Assembly: GCA_012656075.1 (NCBI GenBank) | Contig: JAAKBF010000154.1 | Span: 124,001-188,000, forward strand | DNA length: 64,000 nucleotides | Source: Phytophthora hibernalis | Lineage: Eukaryota; Oomycota; Peronosporomycetes; Peronosporales; Peronosporaceae | Reading direction: 5' to 3' | Made by a program: the position numbers and the translations under genes | The notes under the pieces: generated by a model | The model's input: only the letters and a program-made list of their open reading frames with translations | Databases searched by the model: none | What the model was told of the DNA's origin: nothing | Part shown: positions 1-10,783 of the stretch, piece after piece | How positions within the stretch are numbered: the first letter of the stretch is position 1 | Layout of the letters: each line of letters starts with the position of its first letter

Positions 1-497
1 TCTTGCGCTGCTCGTAGCTGAACTTCCAAACCATTTGGACCAAGTTCATACACAAATCGCCGTACCAAGTTCGGGTCTTCACCCTTCGAGACATCCCCCA
101 TGATGCGGAAAATGAGGCACATGTCGATGCGAACCGTAACATTGTCTGCCGTCTTGCATCCCTTTACTGGTGTCTCGAACACGATGAATTGCTTGGTAAC
201 GAGGTGAGAAACTTGCGTCCACGGTCCTGCCCAGTGGAAGCCGGCGGGCCACACGGGGCTTTTCACGCCGTCCTTGGAGTAATCCATGTCACGCCCTTGG
301 TTTTGCACAAGCGCGTACATACCTTCCGGCACGCGAATGTACGGTCTGAACATGCTAGGTCGCGGGTTGATCATGATGACTGTGTTGCCATTGTAGCACG
401 CTCCAAACAAACGGTTTGCCTTATCGACAGAGCTTGCTTCTGTATAAAGCAATTTCGTTTGGTGACCGTCACCCACAAACACGCCTTCTTCTGCCAT
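1..497 (-). CDS. SPFH/band-7 domain protein, partial (3' end outside window)
   Basis: The minus-strand frame is open from an ATG at 497 to the window edge, about 165 residues, and its C-terminal part lies outside. It aligns by eye with the neighbouring gene at 714-1950: both have an I-P-x-G-x-(Y/W) segment, then a W-P-A motif, a V-S-H-x-V-T-K-Q stretch, a P-V-(K/R)-G-C segment and D-N-V-x-V-x-I-D. This is the SPFH (stomatin/prohibitin/flotillin) fold, whose members usually scaffold membrane microdomains; that role is family knowledge. The start begins M-A-E-E-G and no earlier in-frame ATG fits. The gene faces away from its paralogue across 216 bases, which suggests an old inverted tandem duplication with a shared promoter. 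No frame break is seen in the visible part. Confidence 0.8.
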   Translation of the reverse strand, partial: MAEEGVFVGDGHQTKLLYTEASSVDKANRLFGACYNGNTVIMINPRPSMFRPYIRVPEGMYALVQNQGRDMDYSKDGVKSPVWPAGFHWAGPWTQVSHLVTKQFIVFETPVKGCKTADNVTVRIDMCLIFRIMGDVSKGEDPNLVRRFVYELGPNGLEVQLRAAQ

Positions 498-713
498 GGT
501 GACGCGAATTGAGAATGAACGAACGCAAGAGACTTCATGAGATATTCGCTGCGTAGTATTATTATCAACTGGGACGTAGCAACACATGCACTTTTGCCAA
601 ATCGCGTGTGCAGGATCGTACTATAATACACTTTTCTAAGCGCATCCGTTTTTCACCGACCGTGAATCACGGTCCACAACCTAATTCATCCATTACAGGA
701 GATTGCGTCGACT
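498..713. promoter_or_regulatory. Bidirectional intergenic promoter between two SPFH paralogues
   Basis: This 216-base stretch separates two divergently transcribed paralogues and holds no reading frame of its own. It must contain both promoters. On the plus side a TTCATCCATTACAGG segment just upstream of 714 loosely resembles the oomycete initiator/flanking element. No stronger regulatory signal was recognised. Confidence 0.4.
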
Positions 714-1950
714 ATGACTGACGAGAAAGTAGACCGATACAATCGCCTTGTGCAGCTTGATATTACTCGACCAATGGATGCGATGGGCCACTTCAATGCG
801 AAGGTAGTTGGCGGTCGAATCCCGCTAGTACTCATACCGTCGTATCCAATCTTCTTCACCTTCATGCAGCAAATTCCTTCTGGAGTGTGGGTGCTGCAGC
901 AAAAGTGGAATGCACATGCCGGAATGATGGACCCTGGTCTAAAGGTGTTTTGGCCGGCATGGAACCGAGTCTCTCATATCGTCACCAAGCAAGCCGTGGC
1001 ATATTCCAATCCAGTGCGCGGGTGCCCCACGTCAGATAATGTGATGGTCGACATCGATATCTCGATCAGTTTTCAGATTGGGCCTACGGAAGATGACGCT
1101 ATCAGGTTCGTCTACACGCTTGGGGCCCATCGCCTGGATGAACTGATCTACAGTCTTACGGAGGAAGCCATCCGTGGTCTTGTGAACTCGGTGCGGTATG
1201 ATCAAGTACACGACTTGCGGGAAGACTTTGCAATGGGAATGAAAACAGACTTGAACAACAAACTGTTGCAGTTTGGTGTGCTCATTCACAACGTCAAAGT
1301 CACAAACGTGGAGCTTCCACCATTGCTGTCATCTACGCTGGAGGGAACCACAGCGTTCAAGACTCGAATGGAGGAACAAGAAAGAACCACGAAAATCAGC
1401 TGCGAATCTTGGTGAATGAAGAGACTCAAAAGTTGACAGCGGTGCAGAAAGAGAGCGAGCGCGCTGTGCAAGACCTACTTGCCGCTAAGGCTCGTGCCAA
1501 CATTATCCGCAACGAAATGCGCACCACTGCCGAAGCCAAGGCTGAAATGGCCATTGCGAAGCACAAAGCCGAATATGCTAACAAGATCAAAGAGGCGGAG
1601 GGATTCAAAATTGACGCCGTCGCTACAGCATCCGCAGCCTCTGTGCGAGCACAGACACAACCTGCAGTTGACCTTGCGAATCTGAAACAGAACTATGCGC
1701 AGTATATTACTGCTGCCAAGATCAAAAGCGACGCCATGGTGAAATCTGCTGAGAGCGAAGCAGCAAAAATAGTAGCGGACGCCGAGGCAGAAGCTGTGGC
1801 TTGGTAGAGAAGAGGTCATTTGACTATCAACAGAAGAAGATTCGCTTGGAGTCTGGGCTTGCGCAAGTCGTTCCAATGGTTATCAGCGGTAAGAGTGGTG
1901 ACGACCTGATCCGCCAAATAGTGCTCCAGACACTCGACAGCAAAAAATAA
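714..1950 (+). CDS. SPFH/band-7 (prohibitin/flotillin-like) protein
   Basis: Starts at the ATG of M-T-D-E-K-V-D and ends at the TAA at 1948-1950, about 412 residues. The N-terminal half holds the SPFH domain (roughly residues 30-200) and lacks an obvious signal peptide. The C-terminal half (about 230-360) is a long Ala/Glu/Lys-rich helix typical of flotillin-like tails that drive oligomerisation. Two breaks interrupt the frame: near 1392 one A is missing from an AA run and near 1801 one T is missing from a TT run. Adding either base gives continuous, domain-consistent sequence, so I treat them as sequence errors. The family usually sits on membranes as ring or coat assemblies. The exact subfamily is not resolved. 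Confidence 0.8.
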
Positions 1951-2044
1951 TTACGGCATCCAAGCAAATGCACAGTACTACCATAAAATAAATCCGAAAA
2001 ACAATCGTGCTGCAATATCACCGACCAGCATGCCCTTCAAGTGT

Positions 2045-2353
2045 TCACGGGGTAATTTCATTTAACTGCTCTAGGTGTGGATCGACGAAGTAGCTAGCAA
2101 TTTCGTTCTCGTACTTCATCAATGGTCTGCTTGAGCTAAACAAATTCCAAAACGAGAGAAAAAACTTCACTTGATCACGAACGATTTTTTGGGTGGTCTG
2201 GATGCGCTTTCCTGTACGACATATTATTTTCACTTGTTTGGCAAGTGGTTTAGTTTCTTCCGGGTTCTTTGTACGAAACCAACCGTTCGCCGTGCTGGTT
2301 GACGAGGGTGATTCTTTACCATCCATATCTGTAGTATTTACTTCGAAATACAT
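2045..2353 (-). CDS. Small unassigned reading frame or C-terminal part of the ankyrin gene
   Basis: A 102-codon minus-strand frame overlaps the end of the ankyrin-repeat gene by 38 bases in another frame. It is basic and Phe-rich in its centre and matches nothing I recognise. It may be the true C-terminus of the ankyrin protein reached through a further frame error (one extra or two missing bases near 2345), or a chance frame. The amino acid composition looks protein-like, which is the only support. It stops 95 bases from the convergent SPFH gene. Confidence 0.3.
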   Translation of the reverse strand: MYFEVNTTDMDGKESPSSTSTANGWFRTKNPEETKPLAKQVKIICRTGKRIQTTQKIVRDQVKFFLSFWNLFSSSRPLMKYENEIASYFVDPHLEQLNEITP

Positions 2354-3569
2354 GCTCGGGGTAATTCACATAAAACCAAGGCAGAAACTCAGGCCCTTGT
2401 AACATCATCGATATGTTTGAAAGTGCATCCCGTGTGTATCCCACATTCCGTTCACGGTGAAGAAATAAAACGAGGTCGAAGTGTTTGTACATGATAGCCT
2501 TGTCCATGACCTCTACGGTGCAATCGTCAGGTCGGTTCGTAACAAGCCACTTTACAACCTCCACATTTCCACCGAACCAGTCCACTGCGCGCGTGATGGC
2601 ACTGCTAGTGTAACCCTCTGAGCGATTAGAATGAAGCCATTTTACCACCTCAAGATGCCCGGAACCAGCCGCCTCATCCATAGCATCTGTGGTACACCCT
2701 TCGGCTCTGTTGGAATTCAGCCATTTGACTACATCAAGATGACCGTTCGTAGCTGCCCAGTCCATTGCAAACCTTCACTACAACTTGAATGAAGCCACTT
2801 GACCATAGCTAGATGGCCGTAGCATGCTGCACGATTCATCGCAACCGTTGTGCAGCCTTCAGTACGGTTCGAGTGAAGCCAGCGCACCACCTCAAGTTGG
2901 TTATTTCCCGCGGCAGCATCCATGGCACCTGAACTAAATGATTTGGAGTTGTGATGATGCAGCCAACGAATCCCGTCCAAGTGACCATTCTCGGCCGCCT
3001 CATTTACCCCCGCTTCAGTGCATTCGGAGGAAGCTTTTCTCACATCCAGATCATGATTTCTATATGTCTGCTTGCCACAGCGCGATCCGTAACGTCAGAA
3101 GGGCAAACTTCAATTTCATGCTCTTCCAGCCACTCCAGCATACCAAGGTGTCCATTTGAAGCAGCAGACTTGGTCGTATTCGATAAAGCATCTCCATTGT
3201 TTTTAGTGTGCAGCCCAATTTGAAAAGACGTTCCACTACGTCTCGCTTTCCTGCTGAAAGTGCGTATAGTTGTCCATAGACCCACATTTCTCCAGCTAAC
3301 TTGGCGCGATGTTCCAGCAGCATCTCAAGAGTCTGCGGGCTCGCATGTTTCAATAACTTCGACAAATCAGCTTTCTGAGGTGCATTGCGGCCCTCTTGCT
3401 GCAGCAACCTTTTCACCACCTCCAGTTTACCTTTCCGATCGGCAACTTCAAGCGCCTTTCTCGTTTTCGATGGCGTCACCTAAACGTCCACTTTTACCAT
3501 ATCCAAGTTACCAGCATTAGCAGCAGCACTGATCCACTTTCTTTCATGAATCTGCTCCTTGCCAGTCAT
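2316..3569 (-). CDS. Ankyrin-repeat protein (oomycete W-L-H-x-N-R type), frame-broken
   Basis: Across several minus-strand frames the same repeat recurs: G-H-L-(D/E)-V-V-K-W-L-x-S-N-R-x-E-G-C-T-x-x-A-M-D-x-A-A, a degenerate ankyrin repeat common in Phytophthora proteins. About nine repeats are visible. Three breaks, near 2770, 3052 and 3200, are each repaired by one base in a homopolymer (TT, AAA, AAAAA). A fourth disturbance near 3485 brings an in-frame stop and is not repaired so simply, so the 5' end is uncertain. The ATG at 3569 is the earliest candidate. Ankyrin arrays bind other proteins; no catalytic domain is seen. This is either an intact gene hit by sequence errors or a recent pseudogene. 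Confidence 0.65.
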
Positions 3570-4214
3570 GGACTGCAGCCACTGGGCGACGTCAATGAAC
3601 TAGAATCATTAGTACTGGCTTATAAAGAAAAAAACTCGCAGCAAACCGCTCTACATGTAGTAACGATCCACAGCGCCCGAGATCAGTGGCGTCCTTGCTG
3701 ACGACCTCGTCGCTGAAGCTGTCGTCGATAATGCCCTTGGCGTTGAACACCATTCCTGGATCTTAGCGGGACACTAAGTCACTGGATCCCCGAGGGCGTC
3801 GTGCTGTTGCCCACGCTGTTATAATACGACGATTTTCACCTCCACCCAGCCCGCCTCCCACACACCCACCCAGGAGAACGTCGTGCATAAGTCGATGTCA
3901 ATTGTCACCCGGAAGCCCTGCTTGACACGATTGGCGCGTACCGGTATCAAAGTCAAGCGACAAATCGCGCAGCGCGGCAACGGAATTCTCCAGAAGCGCC
4001 GCCTGGAAGCTACGGTATGAATAATTTGTTTTATCAAGTTTGCTAGCTGAAGAGCAATCTAAACTCAATGTCATGATGACACCCACTGTGTTCGCCAGAC
4101 ACTTTTGGCTTGTTTGAGCTTCTATTGTCATTTTCAAGAGGTCAAACGTTGGCAATTCGATGAGATTTAGCTGATCAGCTTTCGTTCACGTATTTAATAA
4201 TACGTGAACTAAAG
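3570..4214. other. Intergenic region with a possible Copia gag-like remnant
   Basis: No intact gene is seen. On the minus strand at about 3898-4155 a frame contains K-L-D-K-T-N-Y-S-Y-R-S-F, which recalls the start of the gag-like region of Copia elements (L-x-x-x-N-Y-x-x-W). No other Copia domain is adjacent, and the W is replaced, so this is only a weak suggestion of retroelement debris. Confidence 0.25.
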
Positions 4215-5293
4215 TTACTCGGTTTCGACTTCCTTGCGCTCTTTTGAAGGAGACTCGTTTTGGGTCTTCATGGTGTGGTGTGTCACTTTAAGCAAAAAGG
4301 ATCCGCGGACGTAAGCCCCATTTGCGTTGGTAACTATCGCTCGAGCCTTCTGTTTCAGCTGAAGTTGATTCTTTCGAACAACGTTTTGGCTCAATTGCAT
4401 TGTGCGCTGCTGCTCACGCTTCGCACGGCTGAATTCCATGTTGAGCTCTTGAATATGTTCCGGGGCACATGATTGTCGTTTTGGGATGTTGTTGTACCAC
4501 CGGTTCTGGCGTTCTTGGCTTGCAAACACTTCTGTCTGTTTTGCCTTTTGTTTGTGTCGTTGCTTTGCTATTCGAAGATGATCTTGCGCAGATAAACCAG
4601 CAACTCCGAGGATCTTGTACATCGCATCATTCGATCTTCGGACCTCGCGACGTTTTTGGAGCCACGCTGATTCCAAAGCACGCTCTTCTTCTGCTTTCAA
4701 AGTTTGCCGTCTTCTAAATTCGGCAATCCGCTGGGCTGCTACTCGAGCCTGCAGTGCACCAACATCATATTTTGATGTCGACTCGGCTTCGCGTGCATCT
4801 TTCGACACTACTGAAGCCATTACAGGAATTGGTGGTGGTGGGCTTTGCCCACCATGGTGCTGGCCATGGATCTGGACCAGCTCGCGTAGATGCTGCACTT
4901 TCACCACATCTGACGAGTCAGGTGGGGAAACTTCAGTATCCAGGATTGGTTGCTGCGTTATGATGATCTTTTCATCCCCCACATTCGAGAACGTGTCATC
5001 TGATGTTGGTAATTCATCCGACGTGTTGCACACATCCGTGTCAACAATCTCATCGACTTTGGCTTTCAACTCTCCTTCCTGCAATTGCCTGCAGACGCCT
5101 TGAATTGATCAGTAGATATCACAGCCGGCACCAATTCTTCATCCTTCGTTGGCTCTGCATCACGAGTTAGGTTCTTTTCGTCACCTTCCAGTGGATAAAC
5201 CTGGCCACCGATAGTTGAGATTACAGATTTTTTGCCTATTGAAGGTTCCTCTGCTTCCCACTCTTCTTCGTAATTGCCGTCCACGCTCGCCAT
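4215..5293 (-). CDS. Hypothetical acidic/coiled-coil protein
   Basis: Begins at the ATG at 5293 (M-A-S-V-D-G-N-Y) and ends at 4215, about 359 residues. The N-terminal third is acidic and disordered, the middle has a Pro-rich patch, and residues from about 180 onward form a Lys/Arg/Gln-rich helical segment with many heptad-like stretches. The frame changes near 5103, where one extra A in an AA run joins the halves. No catalytic motif or membrane segment is seen and I do not recognise the family. The basic helical C-terminus would suit a cytoskeletal or centrosomal protein, but that is a guess. Confidence 0.6.
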
Positions 5294-5505
5294 TTCTTCT
5301 GCTCAGCAAATATGTAAATGACCAAGTGGCAGCTTGTGGACTAGCCTTAAGCGTAGCATCTAGGAATTGTCGATTCTCCTAAAAATGGCAGCAAAATCCT
5401 ATTCACCTCAACAGAGACTGTTGAACGGATCTGGAGGCGCGGATAAGAACTTTGTCTCCTTTAGAAAGAACAAAATCCCAAGAAAACAACGTTGATTTAC
5501 TGTAC

Positions 5506-5537
5506 TTACTTGGATGGATTCATTCATCCAAGTAAGA
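5506..5537. repeat. Perfect 12-base hairpin in the intergenic spacer
   Basis: CTTACTTGGATG is followed after an 8-base loop by its exact reverse complement CATCCAAGTAAG. It lies between the start of the coiled-coil gene (5293) and the stop of the ECHDC1-like gene (5586), both on the minus strand, so it would fall in the 3' flank of the latter. The rest of 5294-5585 shows nothing else. Its function is unknown. Confidence 0.5.
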
Positions 5538-5585
5538 ATCCAATTCATGGAAGACACTTGCATTGACGACTGCGTGAAATGTAGT

Positions 5586-6599
5586 CTACTTTTTCTTCTT
5601 TTTCAGGGCACCTTCCAGCGCTTCAAGGTTGGCTGGGCCGCCCCAGAGTGACTTGAAAATGTCGTGCTCATACGACAATACTGCGTCCAAACTCACGTCG
5701 TCCGCACGATTGATCACACGCTTCGCCCCATGTGAGACCGCTGCACAACACAGGAACAACGATGTTAATATACTTGAATTGAATCAAAGGCAGGAAACAA
5801 TTGGTACCTGGTGCAATTGCATCAAACGGGGTTGCAAAGCTGCAAATGGCTGCCTCTGCACCGTCGCTCTCCGCATCAAACGTAAAGTCCGCAAGTTTGA
5901 GTTCCAACGCTCGCTGGGCCGACAGCTTCTCCGCGGTGCACAACAACCGGAGCGCATTCTGCCGTCCCACAATCTTGTACAGCCTCGCACCTCCGCCCCA
6001 CGCAGGCGAAACCCCATGCGCACTTGCACAAACTGGATTACTGCTTTCGTCTCGAGGACACGAAAGTCGCACGCCGTCGCCAACTCCGCGCCTCCTCCGT
6101 ACGCCCCACCTTCAATGCACGCAATGCTCACCAGCGGTAGACGTCGAAACCTCGTCAGGGTGTCCACCATCAACGCCCCCATTGCAGCCCCCGCTTCCGG
6201 CGACGTCAGCTCCGTCTGCGCCACGCGCAAGTCCGCCCCGGCACAGAACCAGCCGCCAGTGCCTCGCAGCACCACAGCGTTCAGCTTGCCGTGCACCTCT
6301 GGGTCCTCCAATAGCGCCACAATGTCCGCCAGCTCCGCCATCATCTTGCCACTCAGCGCATTGCGGGCCGACGGACTGTGGATCTCCAACACTGCCGTCT
6401 TCTGCAGTGACTGCAGCGTCTCTGGCAGCGACGAGTGCACGTTGGGCGCTGAGGCAGCAGCAAAGGGAAGGTACAGAGCCACATGATCATCATTCCTACC
6501 GAGAGTACGCAGCACCTCGCGGCTTCTGGCTACGAGCGCGTCACGATCATCGGCCAGGTCCTTGACGAACGCGAAGAGCTCTTCGCTACATGTAGCCAT
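5586..6599 (-). CDS. Enoyl-CoA hydratase/isomerase family protein, ECHDC1-like
   Basis: The start is taken at M-A-T-C-S-E-E-L (6599). The crotonase fold is shown by the oxyanion-hole segment G-G-W-F-C-A-G-A-D-L-R and by C-I-E-G-G-A-Y-G-G-G-A-E-L-A-T-A-C-D-F-R; a M-G-V-x-P-x-W-G-G-G-A-R-L segment follows, as in ethylmalonyl-CoA decarboxylase (ECHDC1), a metabolite-repair enzyme. One G is missing from a GGGG run near 6012 (CCCC on the plus strand). A GT-AG intron at 5741-5807 joins phase-correctly to a short last exon ending in a run of lysines and TAG at 5586. Length is about 315 residues, normal for the family. Decarboxylase rather than hydratase activity is inferred from the W-G-G-G motif. 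The very GC-rich plus-strand frames here are shadows. Confidence 0.8.
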
Positions 6600-6720
6600 C
6601 TTGAAAATGACAGCAGGATACAAACATCAAGTCATAGAAGACGGTCTTGTGATTGGTTGGAATATCAACCAATTAAACATACATAATCGACTGCACTTGA
6701 GGTTTGTAGGGAAGTCCTAG

Positions 6721-6736
6721 TCAATTCTTCATTTTC
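6721..6736 (+). promoter_or_regulatory. Candidate oomycete initiator (Inr/FPR) element
   Basis: TCAATTCTTCATTTTC ends one base before the ATG at 6738. It fits the known oomycete core promoter (TCATTYYNCAWTTT) with one extra A. The position would give a very short 5' leader, so transcription may start slightly upstream. Confidence 0.4.
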
Positions 6737-6737
6737 G

Positions 6738-8258
6738 ATGGAAGAGCCAACACTGCAGGACGTGGAGGCGGATGGAGACGACCTGCTGACCGACAGCGGA
6801 CGCAACTGGAGCCCGGACGTGCTGCTGGAGCTCGTGAAGATCTGGCGCCGCGTGTTCCTGGCGCATCCGGACTGGAGCCGCGTGCAGCGTATGCAGGCCG
6901 TGTACGACGCCTTTAAGCAGACGGTGGACTGTTCCCAGCGGTCCCGCAAGGCCGTGGACGACAAGCTCTACTCTATGAAGCAGATGTACCAGTTTATCGC
7001 CCAGGTGAAGGACCAGTTCAAGCAGGGAGGACCCGACAAGGCCCAGTGTCCGTCCTGGTTCGAGCTCACCAAGGAGGAACGTCGCGTCGTGCGTACACTG
7101 CACCGTGTGCGCATCCCCAACATTTCATTGGAAGTGTACAATGTGTTCGACAGTGTACTGAGTCCCAGTGCTGTTGCATCGAGGAAAGTTACGTTGGAAA
7201 CTGCAGTAGGTGCTGTGACGCAGGGTGCGTCGACAGATGGAAATCGTACTTTGACGCCTGTGAACTCGACGCCCAATGACGACTCGCAGGAGGTGACACA
7301 GGAGATTCTGGATGTGAAGCGGAACTGGAGCTACGACGTGACGCTGCAGCTTGCCAGAGTCTGGAACAGCGTCCACAAAGAGAACCCGGCGCTGCGGGGC
7401 GCTACGTTGAGCTTGAATGTGTACAACGCGTTCATGGCGGCCGTTGGCGGGTCCAACCGCTCGAGGAAGGCTGTGGATGACAAGATGCACTCGATGAGGG
7501 AGATGTACCGCTTCATGAAGAACTACGAGACCAAACGGATGACGACTGGAGATCCCAAAACCCCGTGGTTCGATCTCACCAAACCCGAGAGACGAGCGAT
7601 CCGAGCTGCCAATAAGATCCGTGTGCCGAATCTTGCGCCGGACGTGTACAACGAGATCGATATGCTCATGACGAGAATGAACCAGATTTCTCCGTCAGAG
7701 ACTGCTATCGAGGCTGCGTCTACATCCATGCCAGCCGTTGACCTGGAAGGTAGCCAGCACAACTCGAACTTTGCTGCGTCGACGTTTATTGGCATGAGCA
7801 ATAATGATGTGGCTTCGTCTGCGGGTCAGCCGTCACAGAGTAGCGCGGTTCTTGGTCATGGCCAGCCGGGTCAGGGCACTTGTGAATGCGGCTCCAAGCG
7901 CCTTCTTGAGCTTGCTCCAGTTGTTGTGAATAACAACGGTAGCTTGCAGCAGCAGATCAACAGACCAACTCCTATCATGACCGCGCAGAATGTTCAGACG
8001 TCCAATTATTATCCAGCTCAGCAAGCTGCAGTCCAAGGCACGCCCAAGCGACAGCGAACGATTCAAGAGCAGCTAGCGTCCATCCAAGGCCCCAGTGCCA
8101 CAACCAACTCTATGTCAATGGACACGCAGACAGCGCGCGAGTTCATGGGGCAGATGCGTTTATCGATGGCCCAAGATCGCGAGGAGAGACGACAGCAGCA
8201 CGTCGAGCAGATGAGTGCGCTGCGTGAGATCGCAGCACTATTGAAGCAGCGGATGTGA
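6738..8258 (+). CDS. Protein with two Myb/SANT-like DNA-binding domains
   Basis: An uninterrupted 506-codon frame. Two homologous domains are evident at about residues 28-95 and 196-265. Each starts R-N-W-S-x-D-V-x-L-x-L and ends with S-R-K-A-V-D-D-K-(L/M)-x-S-M-(K/R)-x-M-Y-(Q/R)-F, followed by a second shared stretch (W-F-(E/D)-L-T-K-x-E-R-R). The Trp and hydrophobic spacing suggest a Myb/SANT-like trihelix of the kind found in oomycete transcription factors and in transposon-derived proteins. The C-terminal part is Gln/Ser-rich, ending in a helical segment with Q-D-R-E-E-R-R. A nuclear DNA-binding role is inferred. It is one of the few long genes here with no frame break. Confidence 0.7.
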   Translation: MEEPTLQDVEADGDDLLTDSGRNWSPDVLLELVKIWRRVFLAHPDWSRVQRMQAVYDAFKQTVDCSQRSRKAVDDKLYSMKQMYQFIAQVKDQFKQGGPDKAQCPSWFELTKEERRVVRTLHRVRIPNISLEVYNVFDSVLSPSAVASRKVTLETAVGAVTQGASTDGNRTLTPVNSTPNDDSQEVTQEILDVKRNWSYDVTLQLARVWNSVHKENPALRGATLSLNVYNAFMAAVGGSNRSRKAVDDKMHSMREMYRFMKNYETKRMTTGDPKTPWFDLTKPERRAIRAANKIRVPNLAPDVYNEIDMLMTRMNQISPSETAIEAASTSMPAVDLEGSQHNSNFAASTFIGMSNNDVASSAGQPSQSSAVLGHGQPGQGTCECGSKRLLELAPVVVNNNGSLQQQINRPTPIMTAQNVQTSNYYPAQQAAVQGTPKRQRTIQEQLASIQGPSATTNSMSMDTQTAREFMGQMRLSMAQDREERRQQHVEQMSALREIAALLKQRM

Positions 8259-8473
8259 TAGCCAAGTAGGAATTTACCTCGATGCAGTCAGGTTTAATTG
8301 TCGCGATGACACTAGACAATCGTTGCAACTTGTAGTTGTCCTCAACTGCAACTGAGTGAAGCCATGTTAGCACATAAGCCGTCCATGGGTCAATTTTTAC
8401 CTCCCATACAAACCTCAAGATCAATTTGTGCACATCTTTCGACCCATTTTGCTTCAGTTTTTCAACCGACGAC

Positions 8474-10723
8474 ATGTCGGAGGAAGACGGGACCCAGAGC
8501 CGTCTCATCGGGGAGACGGACGTGCTGGCAGCCATCACGAGCGAGTACCTGGACGAGAATGCGAGCAAGAAGGACACGTCGGCGGCCACTGTGTGTCTGG
8601 GGCGCGTGTTCATGACCACGTTCCGCTTCCAGTTCGTGCCGGACGAAGACGAGTACGACCGTGTGCGACGCCACCTTCTGGACAGGAACGAGGACGAGAT
8701 CGAGAGCTTCTTCCTCATCCCATTGGGCTGCATCGCATCTGTGAAGAAGAAAAACTCTATTGTGGAGATTTTGACCAAGGATCTACGCCAATTGTCGTTC
8801 CGGTTCGATGTCGTGGAGATCACCAAGGTGAAGAGAGAGTGGTGTGCTGTAGGGAAGAGCATCTAATTGTTGTTATTATTTTTATTTTGTGTAGATCTAT
8901 TCGGTGCTGACGACGTACGTGTTTCCGGACAAAACCGAGTTTTTGTTCGCCTTCTACCACAGGTGAGATGGATGTTGAGGAGATTGTGCGGGTTGTATTG
9001 TGCTGAATGAATTGGTGGGCTGGCAGATTGTCGGAGAATATGCTGGAAAAGAGCCTCTACTGCCGTGTGTTCTGGACTGGGACGCCTATGACGACCAGAC
9101 TGAATGGGAACGGCAGGGTGTCTTTGATACTGAGAAGTGGCGGGTTTCCAACTGCAATGAGAACTTTCGCGCGATTGAGACGTATCCGGAAAGACTTGTG
9201 GTTCCTGTTGGGATCACGGATGAGGTTAGATGGCATGGATAGATTTGTTGTTGGGCTGAACTAACAGTACGACTTTTGTATGCAGGTTCTTTTGGATGCA
9301 ATGAATTTCCGCTCTATTGGCCGCATTCCGTGCTTGACGTGGCTCAATGGAGCAAACGGCGCCACTTTATGCAGATCCAGCCAGCCTAAGGTCGGGATGT
9401 CGAAGGCCACTTCACCGGCTGATGAAAGCTTAGTTGCGGGAATCGCTTCGTCGAGTCTGTTACAGGACCAGTTGCAGATTATTGATTGCAGGCCTATGTC
9501 TAGCGCGTTGGTCCGTTTTGCGGCAAATGGTAAATGGTATTTAAGCTAACTCATGAATATGTTTGCATTCTCCCGTCCAGGCAAATCGCGCGAAAGGATA
9601 TGGAGTTGAAAGCTCGGTCAACTATAAGAACTGCATCGTGAGCTTTATGGAAATCCCGAATATTCACTCCATGAGGGAAAGGTGCGATACTATTGGGCTG
9701 CTACATTGCTGTTGATATTGTTAACGGTTTACATCTTGTTTTCCTTGGCGGGCCACCTCCAGTATGAAAAAGCTGCGCAACCTATGTGCGTCACCATCAT
9801 GTGACAATTTGCGGTGGCTGGGAAGTATTGAGGACACCAAGTGGCTGGTATATATTCGCCAGATACTTAAGACGGGGCTTCATGTGGCGTCATTGCTCAG
9901 GTCAGGAGAATCTGTGCTTTTGCACTGTAGTCACGGCTGGGATCGTACGAGCCAAATCGCGTCACTCGCCCAGATTTTTGTGGACCCATACTTTCGAACG
10001 TGGAAGGGATTTCAGGTGCTCATCGAGAAAGAATGGCTGTCTTTCGGGCACCCATTTCATCTCCGTCATTCTCACGGTGAGAAAGCTGACACACAGGAGT
10101 CGCCAATCTTCATTCAGTTTCTTGACAGTATCTCGCAGCTCGTTCGAATCTACCCCACCTACTTCGAGTAAGTGATCATGAACTGCAACATCTCTTAGTC
10201 AAGTTGTGCAATGGTGACTAACATTTTTGTGGTGATGCTGAACAATTTGCAGGTTTAATGAGGGGTTGCTTCTGCTCCTTGCCGACGCTTTGCACTCGTG
10301 TCGGTTTGGGACGTTTTTGTTCGACTGCAAAAAACATCGCCTGGAGGCGAATCTGGAGAATCGGACAGCATCTGTGTGGACCTGGGTAAACGGCTTCCGC
10401 CCGCAACTTACGGAGCAGTCTTTTGTTCCGAAACAAGTCTTGAACCCCCTCTGTCTGGGTTATTGAAACGCGTCGCACTCTGGGATGCCATGTTCATGCG
10501 CTGGTCAGGCCAACCGCTGGTGCAAGAACCTCCAATTGTGACCAATTTCTTCGTCGACAATGCAGAACGCACACCAACATGGCAGCTGCCTCAAGGCACC
10601 GTGAACGCTCTAAATGTTGCGCTGACAGTCAAGTACCGCGAAGCACGACTAATACAGGAACTCGAAAAGCGAATTGCAGATTTAGAGGCGAAGGTAAAAG
10701 GCCGCAGGGGGTCAAGACACTAG
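8474..10723 (+). CDS. Myotubularin-family phosphoinositide 3-phosphatase
   Basis: Seven exons are supported: 8474-8827, 8895-8962, 9027-9224, 9286-9510, 9581-9681, 9763-10167 and 10253-10723, all with GT-AG borders. The N-terminus is a GRAM/PH-like domain (F-F-L-I-P-L-G-C-I). Later come R-S-x-G-R-I-P-x-L-T-W-L, N-Y-K-N-C and the active-site loop L-L-H-C-S-H-G-W-D-R-T-S, a full C-x5-R with the catalytic Cys and Arg. The family removes the 3-phosphate from PI3P and PI(3,5)P2 on endosomes. The C-terminus carries a short coiled coil. Breaks: the frame at the exon 2/3 junction (8962) needs one more base, and near 10448 one C is missing from CCCCC. The usual D after C-S is H here. Confidence 0.88.
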
Positions 10724-10783
10724 ACGAAACATACACGGGCAAGCCACCAATGTGATTGCAATTGTTCATAGCAGCAATGGTTC

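Noticed and set aside
5801..6565. A 254-codon plus-strand frame opposite the ECHDC1-like gene
   Set aside because: It is antisense to a well-supported crotonase gene in GC-rich sequence, has a Pro/Ser/Arg bias and no motif.
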